Numbered from the stretch's first letter, positions 25,533 to 34,739 are shown. The stretch: 64,000 nucleotides of DNA from Streptomyces sp. KL109B (GCF_030766935.1 NZ_JASERL010000009.1:62001-126000), one strand, 5' to 3'. Program-made: numbers and translations. Notes: generated by a model from the letters alone, not told the origin.

Positions 25533-26882
25533 ATGGCCGAGTTCACCATGCCGTCGCTGGGCGCCGACATGGACGAAGGCACCGTGCAGGAGTGGCTTGT
25601 CGCGCCAGGAGCGCGGGTGGCGAAGGGAGATGTGGTCGCGGTCGTCGAGACGGAGAAGGCGACCATCGAGGTGGAGTGCTTCGAGAGCGGCACCGTGGGC
25701 ACCTTGCTGGTCGAACCCGGCACCCGGGTGCCCGTGGGGACGCCGCTCGCCGTGATCGAGACGGTGGGCGGGCAGGCCGCGGCGGACGGGCCGCGCGCGC
25801 CGGCCGACCGCGGCCCGCAGGTTGCCGTTCCGGCTGCCGCCCCTGCCCGGCCGGCCGAGAGGACCGCGGCCACCGGCCCCCTCGTACGAAACCTGGCCAA
25901 GGACAAGCACCTGGACATCAGCAGGATCAAGGGCACGGGCCCTGGTGGACGCGTCACCCGTCACGACGTCGAGTGCGCGACGTCGACGGGGGCCGTACGT
26001 GTGCGGGCCACCCCTTACGCGAGGAGGATCGCCGAGGAACTGGGCGTCGATCTCGCCGCGCTCACGGGAACGGGCGAACTGGGCTCCGTGCGCGCGGCGG
26101 ATGTGCGCGCCGCCGCGACAGCGCAGCACATGCCCGATGGACGGCACACGCCCGCTGGACGGCACACGCCCGACGGTCGGCAGGCGCCGGCGGCCCGCAC
26201 GTCGCGGGAGCACGGTGACGGCTTGGCCATGCGCCGCAGCATCGCGCACCTGATGGCCCGTTCGAAGCGTGAGATCCCGCACTACTACCTCTCCACCACC
26301 GTCGACCTCGCCTCCGCGCTCGCCTGGTTGCACACGGCCAACCGCCAACGCCCCGTGACTGAACGGCTGTTGCCCGCCGCGCTGCTCCTGAAGGCGGCGG
26401 CCCGCGCGGGGCGGGCAGTGCCCGAGCTCAACGGCTTCTGGCACGACGACCACTTCGAACCCGGTGACGGTGTCCACCTCGGCGTGGCCGTGTCGCTGCG
26501 CGGCGGCGGTCTGCTCACCCCCGTCCTGCGGGACGCGGACGAGCTGGAACCCACCGTGCTCATGGCCCGGTTGAAGGACCTCGCGGGCCGGGCCCGCACC
26601 GGTCGGCTGCGGGCGAGGGAACTGACCGGCGCCACGCTCACCGTGACCAACCTCGGCGACCAGGGCGTCGAGACCGTGTTCGGCGTCATCCACCCGCCTC
26701 AGGTCGCCCTCGTCGGTTTCGGCGCGATCACCGACCGCCCGTGCGCGGTGAACGGACTGCTCGGCGTGCACCCCGCGGTGACCGTGACGCTCAGCGCCGA
26801 CCACCGGGCGTCCGACGGGGCGCTGGGCGCCCGCTATCTCACGACAGTCGACCGCCTGCTGCAGCATCCGGAGGAGCTATGA
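25533..26882 (+). CDS. pdhC: Dihydrolipoamide acyltransferase E2
   Basis: A 449-residue core enzyme. One lipoyl domain (1-80) carries the lipoylated K42 in ETEKA. Two consecutive peripheral-subunit-binding-like segments follow: VRNLAKDKHLDISRIKGTG (about 118-136) and ATPYARRIAEELGVDLAALT (about 158-177); one is normal. A linker with 18-bp DNA repeats (GRHTP units, about 200-225) leads to the catalytic domain, which ends with LSADHRASDG, the HxxxDG acyltransferase motif. It moves the acetyl group from lipoamide to CoA. It is linked to E1 genes upstream and to an acyl carrier protein gene whose ATG overlaps its stop. Confidence 0.9.
   Translation: MAEFTMPSLGADMDEGTVQEWLVAPGARVAKGDVVAVVETEKATIEVECFESGTVGTLLVEPGTRVPVGTPLAVIETVGGQAAADGPRAPADRGPQVAVPAAAPARPAERTAATGPLVRNLAKDKHLDISRIKGTGPGGRVTRHDVECATSTGAVRVRATPYARRIAEELGVDLAALTGTGELGSVRAADVRAAATAQHMPDGRHTPAGRHTPDGRQAPAARTSREHGDGLAMRRSIAHLMARSKREIPHYYLSTTVDLASALAWLHTANRQRPVTERLLPAALLLKAAARAGRAVPELNGFWHDDHFEPGDGVHLGVAVSLRGGGLLTPVLRDADELEPTVLMARLKDLAGRARTGRLRARELTGATLTVTNLGDQGVETVFGVIHPPQVALVGFGAITDRPCAVNGLLGVHPAVTVTLSADHRASDGALGARYLTTVDRLLQHPEEL
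26139..26172. repeat. Direct repeat in the E2 linker
   Basis: GGACGGCACACGCCCG occurs at 26139-26154 and 26157-26172 (18-bp period), encoding the GRHTP linker repeat between the binding segments and the catalytic core. Confidence 0.7.
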
Positions 26883-27127
26883 CCCACGAACAGGCACTGG
26901 CCCTCGTCAAGGAGGCGCTCAACCGCGTGGTGCCGGGCGCCGATCTCGCGTCGCTCGGCCCCGACGAGAAGTTCCGCGAGGTCCTTGAGGTGGACTCGCT
27001 CGACTTCCTGCAGTTCGTCGAGGTCCTCTCCGGGCTGACGGGTGTCCGTCTCGACGAGGACGACTACCAGGCCCTGACCACGCTCGCCGACAGCGCCCGC
27101 TTGGTCGCCGCCCGGGCCGGGGCGTGA
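26879..27127 (+). CDS. Acyl carrier protein (phosphopantetheine-binding)
   Basis: An 82-residue four-helix carrier protein. The phosphopantetheine site is the serine in LEVDSLDFLQF, close to the DSL core of ACPs. Length is normal. Its ATG overlaps the E2 stop codon, so it is translationally coupled to the dehydrogenase genes. No ketosynthase or other fatty-acid or polyketide gene is nearby. An ACP within a pyruvate-dehydrogenase-type operon is unusual; it may accept the acyl group from E2 or the synthetase, or may serve lipoate or stress-lipid synthesis. That is inference. Confidence 0.85.
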   Translation: MTHEQALALVKEALNRVVPGADLASLGPDEKFREVLEVDSLDFLQFVEVLSGLTGVRLDEDDYQALTTLADSARLVAARAGA

Positions 27128-27263
27128 CCGGACGGGAACCGCTCCACCGGTTCCCGCCGGGGGAGGAGAGAGGCATGAGCGCGTGGCGGTCCCGGCCCGG
27201 TACGCGGCGACGCCGAGCACGGACTGCTCGACCATTCGTGGCGCCCGTCTTACGCTCAGTGGC

Positions 27264-27929
27264 ATGAGGTGGGGGGACCTGGCGGCCTTGTGGCAGGCGC
27301 TGATCTATACCTTTGCCACGCTCGTTCTGCCAGCGGCTGCCTGGTTGCGGCGGCGCTCAACGAACAGGCGCGACGACGACGCGACAGACCCGGACTCCGT
27401 GAACCGTGTCGACCGCCGCGCGGTTGTCAGAGGGCTTGTTCTTGCTGGGACGGGTGCAGGAGTCGCAGTTGTCCTCATGTTGCTCGTTCCATCGTTGATC
27501 TCGGCGAGTAAGGGGGAGCGGCCGCAGGGGACGGACATGCCGGGCCAGTGGAAGATGTCGTCCGAACTGCGAACCGGTGAGTGCTTCGAGGCGAAGGGGA
27601 TCCGAGGGGCGGACTACAAGGGACTTCCCGATCCTGTCGAAGTGGTGTCCTGCGAAGCCGGGCACGACGCCGAAGTGTTCTGGGCCGGCACGGCATGGCC
27701 CATTGCCGCCCCCTTCCCCGGGGACTCCAAGGCGGAAGCCACGTTCGACGAAGTCTGCGAGCAGAAGTTCGTGGCCTACGTGGGAATCGACTACAGGCGT
27801 TCGGTCTTGGAGTTTCTCGGCTATTACCCGTCGAAGGGGACATGGACGGACGGTGACCGCGACATCGTCTGCGTCGCCTTCCATGCGAAGGAGACGCTTC
27901 GCGGAAGCGTCGAAGACAGCCGGATGTGA
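27264..27929 (+). CDS. Membrane-anchored septum-formation-domain-like protein
   Basis: A 221-residue protein. Two hydrophobic segments lie near residues 7-28 (ALWQALIYTFATLVLPAAAW) and 55-80 (VVRGLVLAGTGAGVAVVLML). The extracellular part has LRTGECFEAKG, VEVVSCEAGHDAEVFWAGTA and a late DIVCVAF, with paired cysteines in the pattern of the septum_formation (PF13845-like) domain of actinobacterial lipoproteins and membrane proteins. The ATG at 27264 lies after a 137-bp gap from the ACP gene with no clear ribosome site, so it may be a separate unit. It has no evident link to the metabolic genes. Confidence 0.7.
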   Translation: MRWGDLAALWQALIYTFATLVLPAAAWLRRRSTNRRDDDATDPDSVNRVDRRAVVRGLVLAGTGAGVAVVLMLLVPSLISASKGERPQGTDMPGQWKMSSELRTGECFEAKGIRGADYKGLPDPVEVVSCEAGHDAEVFWAGTAWPIAAPFPGDSKAEATFDEVCEQKFVAYVGIDYRRSVLEFLGYYPSKGTWTDGDRDIVCVAFHAKETLRGSVEDSRM

Positions 27930-27984
27930 ACCCGCGGGCTCCCACGGGGGGCCGTGGCATTGGGCACGAATCGGGTAGCGGGAT

Positions 27985-27998
27985 GGGCCGGACGGCCC
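27985..27998. promoter_or_regulatory. DosR-box-like palindrome, distal site of the USP-PPDK operon
   Basis: GGGCCGGACGGCCC matches the consensus GGGCCGNNCGGCCC perfectly, with a partner centred 20 bp downstream. Confidence 0.65.
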
Positions 27999-28004
27999 TC
28001 TCCG

Positions 28005-28018
28005 GGGCCCGGCGGCCC
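28005..28018. promoter_or_regulatory. DosR-box-like palindrome, proximal site of the USP-PPDK operon
   Basis: GGGCCCGGCGGCCC matches at 11 of 12 fixed positions, 72 bp upstream of the USP start at 28091. Confidence 0.6.
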
Positions 28019-28090
28019 CTTCTGGGGCCGAGGTGGCGGCGCAACCATGAGGTCGGACGGAGCAGGAGATCTCACGGAGGGTGCCGCACC

Positions 28091-28978
28091 ATGCTGCGAG
28101 CTGTGGTCGTCGGAGTGGACGAGTCGACGGAGAGCCGGGCCGCCGCACAGTGGGCGGGCAGGGAAGCGACCCTGCGGGAACGGCCGTTGAGGCTCGTGCA
28201 CGCCTGGAGCTGGAGCCCGCACCTCGCCTCGGACGTGCCTGCCGGTGTCTTCGAGGCCAGTGCCGCACAGCGGGAACGGGCACGCTCGACGCTGGGCGCC
28301 GCGGAGACACGGGTGCGTGCCGCCTTCCCGGCCCTGAGCGTGACGGCCGAAGCGGTGGAGGGGCCCGCGTCAAGTGCGTTGATACGGGCCGGTGGGCAGG
28401 CCGAGGTGTTGGTCCTCGGGTCGCGCGGGCTCGGCGTCATTGGCGGTGCGGTCGCGGGATCCGTCGCGCAGCACGTCGCGGCCGCCGCGACCGTGCCGGT
28501 GGTGCTCGTCCGGCCGGGTACGTCGACGGAGCAGCCCCGTACGGCCCCTGAGGACGTGGTGCTGGGGCTGGATCTCGCCGACCCGTGCGACGAGGTGATC
28601 GCATTCGGCTTCACGGCAGCCGCCTTGCGCGGTGCGCCGTTGCGCGTCGTGTCCGCCTGGCGCGATCCGGCCTTCTACACGCTGGGGCCGGGCGAAGTCG
28701 CCCTCGCCGAAGGGCCGCAGCGTGCGGCGGAGTGGCAGAGCTTTCAGCAGGCCGTGCTGGAGTCGTGGCGCGGAAAGTTCCCCGGAGTCGAGGTGAGCCC
28801 CGCGGTCGTCGAAGGGCGGGCCGCGCGGCCGCTGCTGGACGCGGCGCAAGGGGCGGGCCTCGTGGTGGTCGGGCGGCGCATCCGCGAAGCGCCCGCTCTC
28901 GGCCGGCACAACGGCCCCGTCACCCACGCGGTGATGCACCACGCCGCCTGTCCCGTCGCCATCGTGCCGCACGCCTGA
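28091..28978 (+). CDS. Universal stress protein, tandem UspA domains
   Basis: A 295-residue two-domain USP. Domain 1 begins AVVVGVDESTESRAAAQWAG and has a full ATP-loop, GSRGLGVIGGAVAGS. Domain 2 begins VVLGLDLADPCDEVIAFGF and ends CPVAIVPHA, with a degenerate loop. The ATG at 28091 is preceded by GGAGGG; the longer reading back to 27926 crosses the two regulatory palindromes and is rejected. It leads an operon with pyruvate phosphate dikinase (11 nt gap) and another USP. It probably senses ATP during dormancy. Confidence 0.9.
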   Translation: MLRAVVVGVDESTESRAAAQWAGREATLRERPLRLVHAWSWSPHLASDVPAGVFEASAAQRERARSTLGAAETRVRAAFPALSVTAEAVEGPASSALIRAGGQAEVLVLGSRGLGVIGGAVAGSVAQHVAAAATVPVVLVRPGTSTEQPRTAPEDVVLGLDLADPCDEVIAFGFTAAALRGAPLRVVSAWRDPAFYTLGPGEVALAEGPQRAAEWQSFQQAVLESWRGKFPGVEVSPAVVEGRAARPLLDAAQGAGLVVVGRRIREAPALGRHNGPVTHAVMHHAACPVAIVPHA

Positions 28979-28989
28979 AGGGGACAGTC

Positions 28990-31677
28990 ATGAGCAAGCC
29001 CGAGCAGTACGTGTACGCCTTCGCCGACGGCGGCCGTGACATGGCCGACCTGCTCGGTGGCAAGGGCGCGGGCCTCGCCGAGATGAGCCGCCTGGGGCTG
29101 CCTGTTCCGCCCGGCTTCACGGTGACCACCGAAGCGTGCCGGGCGTTTCTGACCACCGGGTCGGAACCGGCGGACCTGGGCGTCGAGCTGGCACAGCATC
29201 TGGCGGCCCTGGAACGCGCGGTGGGGCGCACTCTGGGCGCCGCGGACGAGCCGCTGCTGGTGTCCGTGCGCTCCGGTGGCAGGTTCTCCATGCCCGGGAT
29301 GATGGAGACGATCCTCGACATCGGCCTGACCGACGTCAGCGTCGAGGGGCTGGCTCGCGCCACCGGGCAGCAGCGGTTCGCCTGGGACTCGTACCGGCGG
29401 CTGCTGCAAATGTTCGGGCACACGGTCATGGGCGTCGACGCGGCGCTGTTCGAGAATCTCATCGCCGACCACAAGCAGGCGTGTGCCGTCAAGAACGACA
29501 GCGAACTGGACGTCGGCCAACTTCGCGTCCTTGTCGATGAGTTCAAGTCGCTGATTCGGCAGGAGAGCCGGGCCGACTTCCCCCAGAACCCCGTCGATCA
29601 GCTTCAGCAGGCCGTGCGGGCCGTCTTCACCTCCTGGAACAGTGAGCGCGCCCGGCTGTACCGGTCCCGCGAGCACATTCCGGACCATCTCGGGACCGCC
29701 GTCAACGTCCAGGCCATGGTCTTCGGCAACCTGGGGTCGAGCTCAGGCACCGGCGTCGCCTTCACCCGGGACCCCGCGACCGGTTCCATCGGCCTGTACG
29801 GCGACTACCTCCCCAACGCCCAGGGGGAGGACGTCGTCTCCGGGGTGCGCGACGCGCTGCCGCTCGACGCGCTGCGCCGGGAGCAGCCGGACGTGCACGC
29901 GGAACTCGCCCAGCACCTGGAGGCGTTGGAGCGGCACTACGGCGACATGTGCGACATCGAGTTCACCGTCGAACGCGGCAGACTGTGGATCCTGCAGACA
30001 CGGATCGGCCAGCGGACGGCCGAGGCGGCCTTCCGCATCGCGTACGACCTGCTGGACGAGCGGCGCGTCACCGAGGACGCGGCGCTGCTGCGCGTCGACG
30101 GCGCGGCGCTGAACCGGCTGCTGTTTCCGCGCTTCGCGCGGCGGCCCTCCGACATGCCGCTCGCCCACGGCGTGCCCGCCTCGCCCGGTGCGGCGGTGGG
30201 CGTGGTCGTCTTCGACTCGCAGAGCGCGGTGCGCCGCCACAGGGCGGGTGACCGGGTCGTCCTCGTGCGGCGCGAGACCACGCCGGACGACCTGCCCGGC
30301 ATGGTCGTCGCGGAGGCCGTGCTCACCAGCCGCGGCGGGAAGACCAGCCATGCCGCGGTCGTCGCGCGCGGCATGGGCAAGGTCTGCGTCTGCGGCGCGG
30401 ACACCCTCACTGTCGACATCGCCGCCCGTCGCCTCACCACGCCCTCCGGTGCGGTGGTTCAGGAAGGTGACACCATCTCCGTCGACGGCACGGCGGGAAC
30501 GGTCCACCTCGGGACACTGCCCCTGGTGGACTCCGAGATCCGGGAAAGCGTCGAAACCGGCCGGGGCGGGGGAGCCTTGGGTGCCGCGGTGCTGCGCGCT
30601 CTCGCCCACGCCGACGGGGCGGCCCGCCTGGAGGTCAGGGCGAACGCCGACAACCCGGCGGACGCGCTTCTCGCCCGGCGCTTGGGGGCCAGGGGGATCG
30701 GGCTGTGCCGCACCGAGCACATGTTCCTGGGGGAACGCCGCGTCCTGATCGAGGAGATGATCCTCGCCCGCGATGACCAGGCCCGCCGCTCCGCAGCGCT
30801 CGAAGCGCTGCTGCCCCTCCAGCAGGAGGACTTCATCGGCATCCTCCGGGCCATGGACGGGCTGCCGGTCACCATCCGGCTGCTCGACCCCCCGTTGCAC
30901 GAGTTCCTGCCCGACCTGACGGAGCTGGCGGTCCGGGTCGCGACGGACGAGCGGGCGGACCCCCGCACGCGTGAACTCCTGGCCGCCGTAAGGGAACTGC
31001 ACGAACAGAACCCGATGCTCGGCCTGCGCGGCGTACGTCTGGGGCTCGCGATCCCCGGCCTGTTCGCCACCCAGGTCCGCGCCATCGCGGAGGCGGTCGC
31101 CCGGCGTCTGCGGGACGGCGGGGACCCGCGCGCCGAGATCATGATCCCCCTGGTGGCCGACGCCGCCGAACTCAAGCTGGCCCGAGTCGAGGCGCAGCGG
31201 GTGCTCGCGGACGTGTCGCGCGCGACGAGGACCCGCGTCGCCTGCCCGATCGGCACGATGATCGAGTTGCCCCGCGCCGCGCTCACGGCCGACCGCATCG
31301 CAGCCCACGCCGACTACTTCTCCTTCGGCACCAACGACCTCACGCAGACGGTCTGGGGCATGTCGCGCGACGACGCCGAAGCCTCCTTCTTCCCGCTCTA
31401 TCTGGACTGCGGCATCTTCGCCGTCTCGCCCTTCGAGAGCCTCGACGAGGAGGGGGTGGGCGCGCTGGTGAAGGGAGCAGTGGCCGCCGGACGCGCCGCC
31501 AATCCGCGCCTGGAGACCGGGGTGTGCGGCGAACACGGCGGTGACCCCGCCTCCATCCACTTCTTCCACCGGGCCGGCCTCGACTACGTCTCGTGCTCGC
31601 CGTTCCGGGTCCCGGCGGCACGGCTCGAAGCGGGCCGGGCGGCACTCGGTCCGGCGGAGGGGAGCGACACCCGGTGA
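28990..31677 (+). CDS. ppdK: Pyruvate, phosphate dikinase
   Basis: An 895-residue three-domain enzyme interconverting pyruvate + ATP + Pi and phosphoenolpyruvate + AMP + PPi. The ATP-grasp domain is N-terminal (YAFADGGRDMADLLGGKGAG). The swivelling phosphohistidine domain has H454 in RGGKTSHAAVVARGMGK, and the C-terminal TIM barrel has GLCRTEHMF and the catalytic cysteine C846 in ETGVCGEHGGD. All catalytic motifs are intact and the length is normal. It starts 11 nt after the USP gene with GAAGGGG upstream and is followed by another USP. Running towards PEP or towards ATP, it would let a dormant cell use PPi-linked energetics. Confidence 0.94.
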   Translation: MSKPEQYVYAFADGGRDMADLLGGKGAGLAEMSRLGLPVPPGFTVTTEACRAFLTTGSEPADLGVELAQHLAALERAVGRTLGAADEPLLVSVRSGGRFSMPGMMETILDIGLTDVSVEGLARATGQQRFAWDSYRRLLQMFGHTVMGVDAALFENLIADHKQACAVKNDSELDVGQLRVLVDEFKSLIRQESRADFPQNPVDQLQQAVRAVFTSWNSERARLYRSREHIPDHLGTAVNVQAMVFGNLGSSSGTGVAFTRDPATGSIGLYGDYLPNAQGEDVVSGVRDALPLDALRREQPDVHAELAQHLEALERHYGDMCDIEFTVERGRLWILQTRIGQRTAEAAFRIAYDLLDERRVTEDAALLRVDGAALNRLLFPRFARRPSDMPLAHGVPASPGAAVGVVVFDSQSAVRRHRAGDRVVLVRRETTPDDLPGMVVAEAVLTSRGGKTSHAAVVARGMGKVCVCGADTLTVDIAARRLTTPSGAVVQEGDTISVDGTAGTVHLGTLPLVDSEIRESVETGRGGGALGAAVLRALAHADGAARLEVRANADNPADALLARRLGARGIGLCRTEHMFLGERRVLIEEMILARDDQARRSAALEALLPLQQEDFIGILRAMDGLPVTIRLLDPPLHEFLPDLTELAVRVATDERADPRTRELLAAVRELHEQNPMLGLRGVRLGLAIPGLFATQVRAIAEAVARRLRDGGDPRAEIMIPLVADAAELKLARVEAQRVLADVSRATRTRVACPIGTMIELPRAALTADRIAAHADYFSFGTNDLTQTVWGMSRDDAEASFFPLYLDCGIFAVSPFESLDEEGVGALVKGAVAAGRAANPRLETGVCGEHGGDPASIHFFHRAGLDYVSCSPFRVPAARLEAGRAALGPAEGSDTR

Positions 31678-31713
31678 AGGAGTCCGCGCAACGCGTTCGA
31701 GAGGGGGACGGAC

Positions 31714-32607
31714 ATGGCCAAGCCGATCGTCGTCGGCGTCGACGGCTCGCGTGAGAGCTCCGCCGCGGCGCACTGGGCGGCCAGGGAGGCGCTCCGCCGC
31801 GGCCTGCCGCTGCGTCTGGTCCACGCCTGGGAAGGGCTTCCGGAGCCGGGCACGCAAGTGCGGCTGCCCGAGCTGTCGGCCCCGCAGTACCGGGCCCGCG
31901 GGGTGCTGCGCTCCGTGAGTGCCGGACTCCTCGGCGGTTACCCCACGTTGTCCGTGTCCACCGAGCAGGTCAAGAACTCGCCCGTCCCGGCGCTCCTGGC
32001 CGAGTCGGCATCGGCCGAGCTGCTGGTGCTGGGCAGCCAGGGCCTTGGGAGCGTGAGTGGGGTGCTCGCCGGTTCGGTCGCTCTGGCGGCCGCTGCCCAC
32101 GCGGCGTGCCCGCTGGTGCTCGTACGCGCCGCATTCACGCGTGACAGTGAGCACCTGTCGTTCGGTGGGGCCGCGGGTACGTGCGGCCCGCTCCGTGACG
32201 TGGCGCTCGCCGTGGACCTCCGGCAGCCGAGCGGTGCCGTCACGGAGTTCGCCTTTCACGCGGCGGAGTTGTGGAACGCACCGCTTCGCGTGGTGCACGC
32301 GTGGCATGTCCCGTTGCGGAAAGGGCTGGTGGGCCGGGACGAGCGCGCGGCGGCCAAGGAGTGCGCGGAGACCGGTCTTGCCGCCGCCCTGAGTGCCTGG
32401 CGGGCCACGTTCCCGAAGGTTCCGGTCCGTGAGGTCGTGGTGGAGGGAAGGCCCGTCCACCACGTCCCCAGGGCGGCGGCCGGCGCGGGGCTGCTGGTCG
32501 TCGGCCGTCGGTCGCGGCCGGCCGCGCTGGGACCCCACACGGGTGCGGTGACGCATGCGGTGATCCACCACGTGGGGTGCCCTGTGGCGGTGGTTGCGCA
32601 CGAGTGA
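31714..32607 (+). CDS. Universal stress protein, tandem UspA domains
   Basis: A 297-residue USP, starting IVVGVDGSRESSAAAHWAA. Domain 1 has the nucleotide loop GSQGLGSVSGVLAGSV. Domain 2 has VALAVDLRQPSGAVTEFAF and ends LLVVGRRSRPAALG plus CPVAVVAHE. It lies 36 nt after ppdK with AGAGGGGGA before the ATG, so it is probably third in that operon. It is closest in style to the USP at 19353-20234. It is convergent with the next USP gene. Confidence 0.9.
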   Translation: MAKPIVVGVDGSRESSAAAHWAAREALRRGLPLRLVHAWEGLPEPGTQVRLPELSAPQYRARGVLRSVSAGLLGGYPTLSVSTEQVKNSPVPALLAESASAELLVLGSQGLGSVSGVLAGSVALAAAAHAACPLVLVRAAFTRDSEHLSFGGAAGTCGPLRDVALAVDLRQPSGAVTEFAFHAAELWNAPLRVVHAWHVPLRKGLVGRDERAAAKECAETGLAAALSAWRATFPKVPVREVVVEGRPVHHVPRAAAGAGLLVVGRRSRPAALGPHTGAVTHAVIHHVGCPVAVVAHE

Positions 32608-32683
32608 CCACGGGTGCCAGCCGGTGACATCGGTGTGCCGCGGTCGGGTGCCTGTCGCCGGCCGTGCCGCGGGGCTCCTGCCG

Positions 32684-33547
32684 TCAGTCGAGCGGCACGA
32701 CCGCGACCGGGCAGGCCGCATGGTGCAGCACGGCATGGCCGACCGGACCGAGCTGCAGGCCGACCGAACTGTGACGTCGACGGGCGCCGACGACCAGCAG
32801 GTCCGAGAGCGCGGACGCCTCCACCAGCACGTCACGCGCCCGGCCTTCGTGCGGCTCGGCGTGTGCCCGTACGCCGGCGTGGGCCTCACGGGGGTCGTGC
32901 AGCGCCACCGCCAACTCGTTCTCGGCGCGCACCACATGGGCCTGGCTGTCGTCCGTCGGGTAGTCGGGCAGCTCATGGGCGGGGCAGCGCCAGGCGCGCA
33001 GTGCGAGCACCTCGGCCCGCCTCAGTTCCGCTTCATGGAAGGCGAAATCGGCTGCCGTGGGAGCTTGTTCGGGAGCGCCGACGCCGAGGGCGATCCGGCC
33101 GAAGCCGCCGTGCACGTTCTTGTCGCTCCCGCGTACCACGACCACGGGACACTCGGCGTGGGCGGCCACCGGGAGGCTCACCGAGCCGAGCAGGAGACCG
33201 GAGAACGTCCCGCGGCCGCGGCTGCCCACCACGATGACGCCTGCCTCGCGCGAGGCCTCGACGAGTGCGGACGAAGGATCCTTCTCCGCGATGTGACTGG
33301 AGATTCGTGCCTGCGGGGCGCGCTTTCGGGCCCGCTCAAGGGCCTGCGCCACAAGGTGTTCGGAATGCTGGCGCAGGCTGCCCCGGGTGAGACCGGAGGA
33401 CGGCTGGAGCGCTTCGTACCGCTCCCAGCGCGAGGCATGCACGATGCGCAGATCGGTGTTCCGCAGGACCGCCTCGTCGACCGCCCAGTCCAGCGCCTGC
33501 AGACTCGGGTCCGAGCCGTCGATGCCCACGATCATCTCTCGCTCCAC
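32684..33547 (-). CDS. Universal stress protein, tandem UspA domains
   Basis: A 287-residue USP. Domain 1 begins MIVGIDGSDPSLQALDWAV and its loop reads VVGSRGRGTFSGLLLGS. In this protein domain 2 also keeps a clear body, FGRIALGVGAPEQAPTAADF, and ends CPVAVVPLD. The GTG at 33547 is chosen because GGAGG lies about 9 nt upstream; an ATG at 33535 is the alternative. It is divergent from two Acg-like nitroreductase genes, and the paired palindromes at 33628-33663 sit between them. Divergent USP/nitroreductase pairs also occur in DosR-type regulons. Confidence 0.88.
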   Translation of the reverse strand: MEREMIVGIDGSDPSLQALDWAVDEAVLRNTDLRIVHASRWERYEALQPSSGLTRGSLRQHSEHLVAQALERARKRAPQARISSHIAEKDPSSALVEASREAGVIVVGSRGRGTFSGLLLGSVSLPVAAHAECPVVVVRGSDKNVHGGFGRIALGVGAPEQAPTAADFAFHEAELRRAEVLALRAWRCPAHELPDYPTDDSQAHVVRAENELAVALHDPREAHAGVRAHAEPHEGRARDVLVEASALSDLLVVGARRRHSSVGLQLGPVGHAVLHHAACPVAVVPLD

Positions 33548-33627
33548 TGTGTCCCGCCTCCTTCGGATCGGTCCCGCCACAGGGGTCCGTCGCTCTCACG
33601 CTGCCACCCACTCGGATCGGTGAGCAG

Positions 33628-33641
33628 GGCCCGACCGGCAT
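33628..33641. promoter_or_regulatory. Weak DosR-box-like palindrome in the USP/nitroreductase gap
   Basis: GGCCCGACCGGCAT matches 9 of 12 fixed positions and is centred 22 bp from the stronger site, supporting it by spacing more than by sequence. Confidence 0.4.
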
Positions 33642-33649
33642 TCCCGCAT

Positions 33650-33663
33650 GGGACGTCCGGCCC
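33650..33663. promoter_or_regulatory. DosR-box-like palindrome in the USP/nitroreductase gap
   Basis: GGGACGTCCGGCCC matches 11 of 12 positions, and its left half GGGAC equals the mycobacterial DosR half-site. It lies 75 bp before the nitroreductase start and about 100 bp from the divergent USP start. Confidence 0.6.
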
Positions 33664-33737
33664 ATTTCCATCCGCCGCCCGGATGCGCAACCTGGGCGAA
33701 GAGCCCCTCGTACGAGCCGGGTTGGGAGGTAGTGGTG

Positions 33738-34739
33738 ATGAGCACCACGCCATGGAGTGCATCGCTTCTGGAGGGCTGGCTGACGGCGGCCATCGCGGCA
33801 CCTTCCATCTTCAACACGCAGCCGTGGAGGTTCCGCCTCAACGTCGACACCATGTTCCTGGAGGTGCGCGCCGCACCGGACCGGGGCCTGCGGGAGGCGG
33901 ACCCCACCGGCCGGGCGCTGCACCTCTCAGTGGGCGCGGCCCTGTTCAACCTCCGTGTCGCGGTGGCCCATGACGGCTGGACGCCGGTGACGCGTCTGCT
34001 GCCCGAGCCGGACGATCCGGAACTGCTGGCCTGCGTGCGCACGGTCCAGGCGCCGCAGCGGCGTGTCCAGGACCATCGGAGCGACCTGTACGACGCGATA
34101 GGACGTCGGCACAGCTCACGCTTCCCGTTCGCGGACCGTCCGCTGAGCGCCGGTGTCCGCGCGGAGTTGACCGAAGCGGCGCACCTGAGCGGGGGTGCGC
34201 TGACGTTCCCGGAGTCGGCCGAGAAGGCCTTCCTGCTGGATGTCACGAGGGAAGCCGAGGAGCGTAACCGCCGCGACCCCGACCGTGCCTCCGAGAGCCG
34301 TCGCTGGGTGCACCGAGACGCCTACGACCGGGCCGACGCGGGAATGCCGCGCGGGACCCTCGGAGTGCAGGACGCCCATGAGCAGCTGCCCATGCGGGAC
34401 TTCACGGCGCTGCGAAACGTGGCGCGGCTGCCGTCCCAGGAGTTCGAGCGGCACCCGGTGATCGCCGTGCTGAGTACCGCGCACGACCGCCGCGCGGACT
34501 GGTTGCGGGCCGGGCAGGCTCTTCAGCACGTGCTGCTCGTGGCGACGGCCCACGGCCTGCGGACCTCCCTGCTCCATCAGGCGGTGGAGTGGCCCGACCT
34601 GCGCCGGGCCCTGCGCCCCGAGCCCGAGCACACCGGGCATGTCCACATGCTGGTGCGCCTGGGGTACGGACCGGAGGGCGCGGCCAGCCCGCGCTCGGCG
34701 TCCAGCGAGAGTCTGCTCACGTCCGCGCGTGGGGCGTAG
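33738..34739 (+). CDS. Acg-like nitroreductase-family protein
   Basis: A 333-residue protein of the Acg (Rv2032-like) type, two nitroreductase folds in one chain. Hallmarks are AAIAAPSIFNTQPWRFRL (about 17-34), LSVGAALFNLRVA, RRHSSRFPFADRPL and the C-terminal ATAHGLRTSLLHQAVEWPDL. In Mycobacterium tuberculosis this family is DosR-controlled; it binds flavin with a lid over the site and may sequester FMN rather than reduce nitro compounds. The ATG at 33738 has GGGAGG upstream; the longer reading covers the palindromes. A paralogue follows after 145 bp, probably co-transcribed. Confidence 0.85.
   Translation: MSTTPWSASLLEGWLTAAIAAPSIFNTQPWRFRLNVDTMFLEVRAAPDRGLREADPTGRALHLSVGAALFNLRVAVAHDGWTPVTRLLPEPDDPELLACVRTVQAPQRRVQDHRSDLYDAIGRRHSSRFPFADRPLSAGVRAELTEAAHLSGGALTFPESAEKAFLLDVTREAEERNRRDPDRASESRRWVHRDAYDRADAGMPRGTLGVQDAHEQLPMRDFTALRNVARLPSQEFERHPVIAVLSTAHDRRADWLRAGQALQHVLLVATAHGLRTSLLHQAVEWPDLRRALRPEPEHTGHVHMLVRLGYGPEGAASPRSASSESLLTSARGA

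Noticed and set aside
29743..32976. A 1077-codon open frame on the minus strand
   Set aside because: It lies opposite ppdK and a USP gene, both with full motifs on the plus strand; it has no ribosome site or domain.
33648..33737. Longer N-terminus for the first Acg-like protein
   Set aside because: It would run through a regulatory palindrome; the ATG at 33738 has GGGAGG and begins where the family begins.
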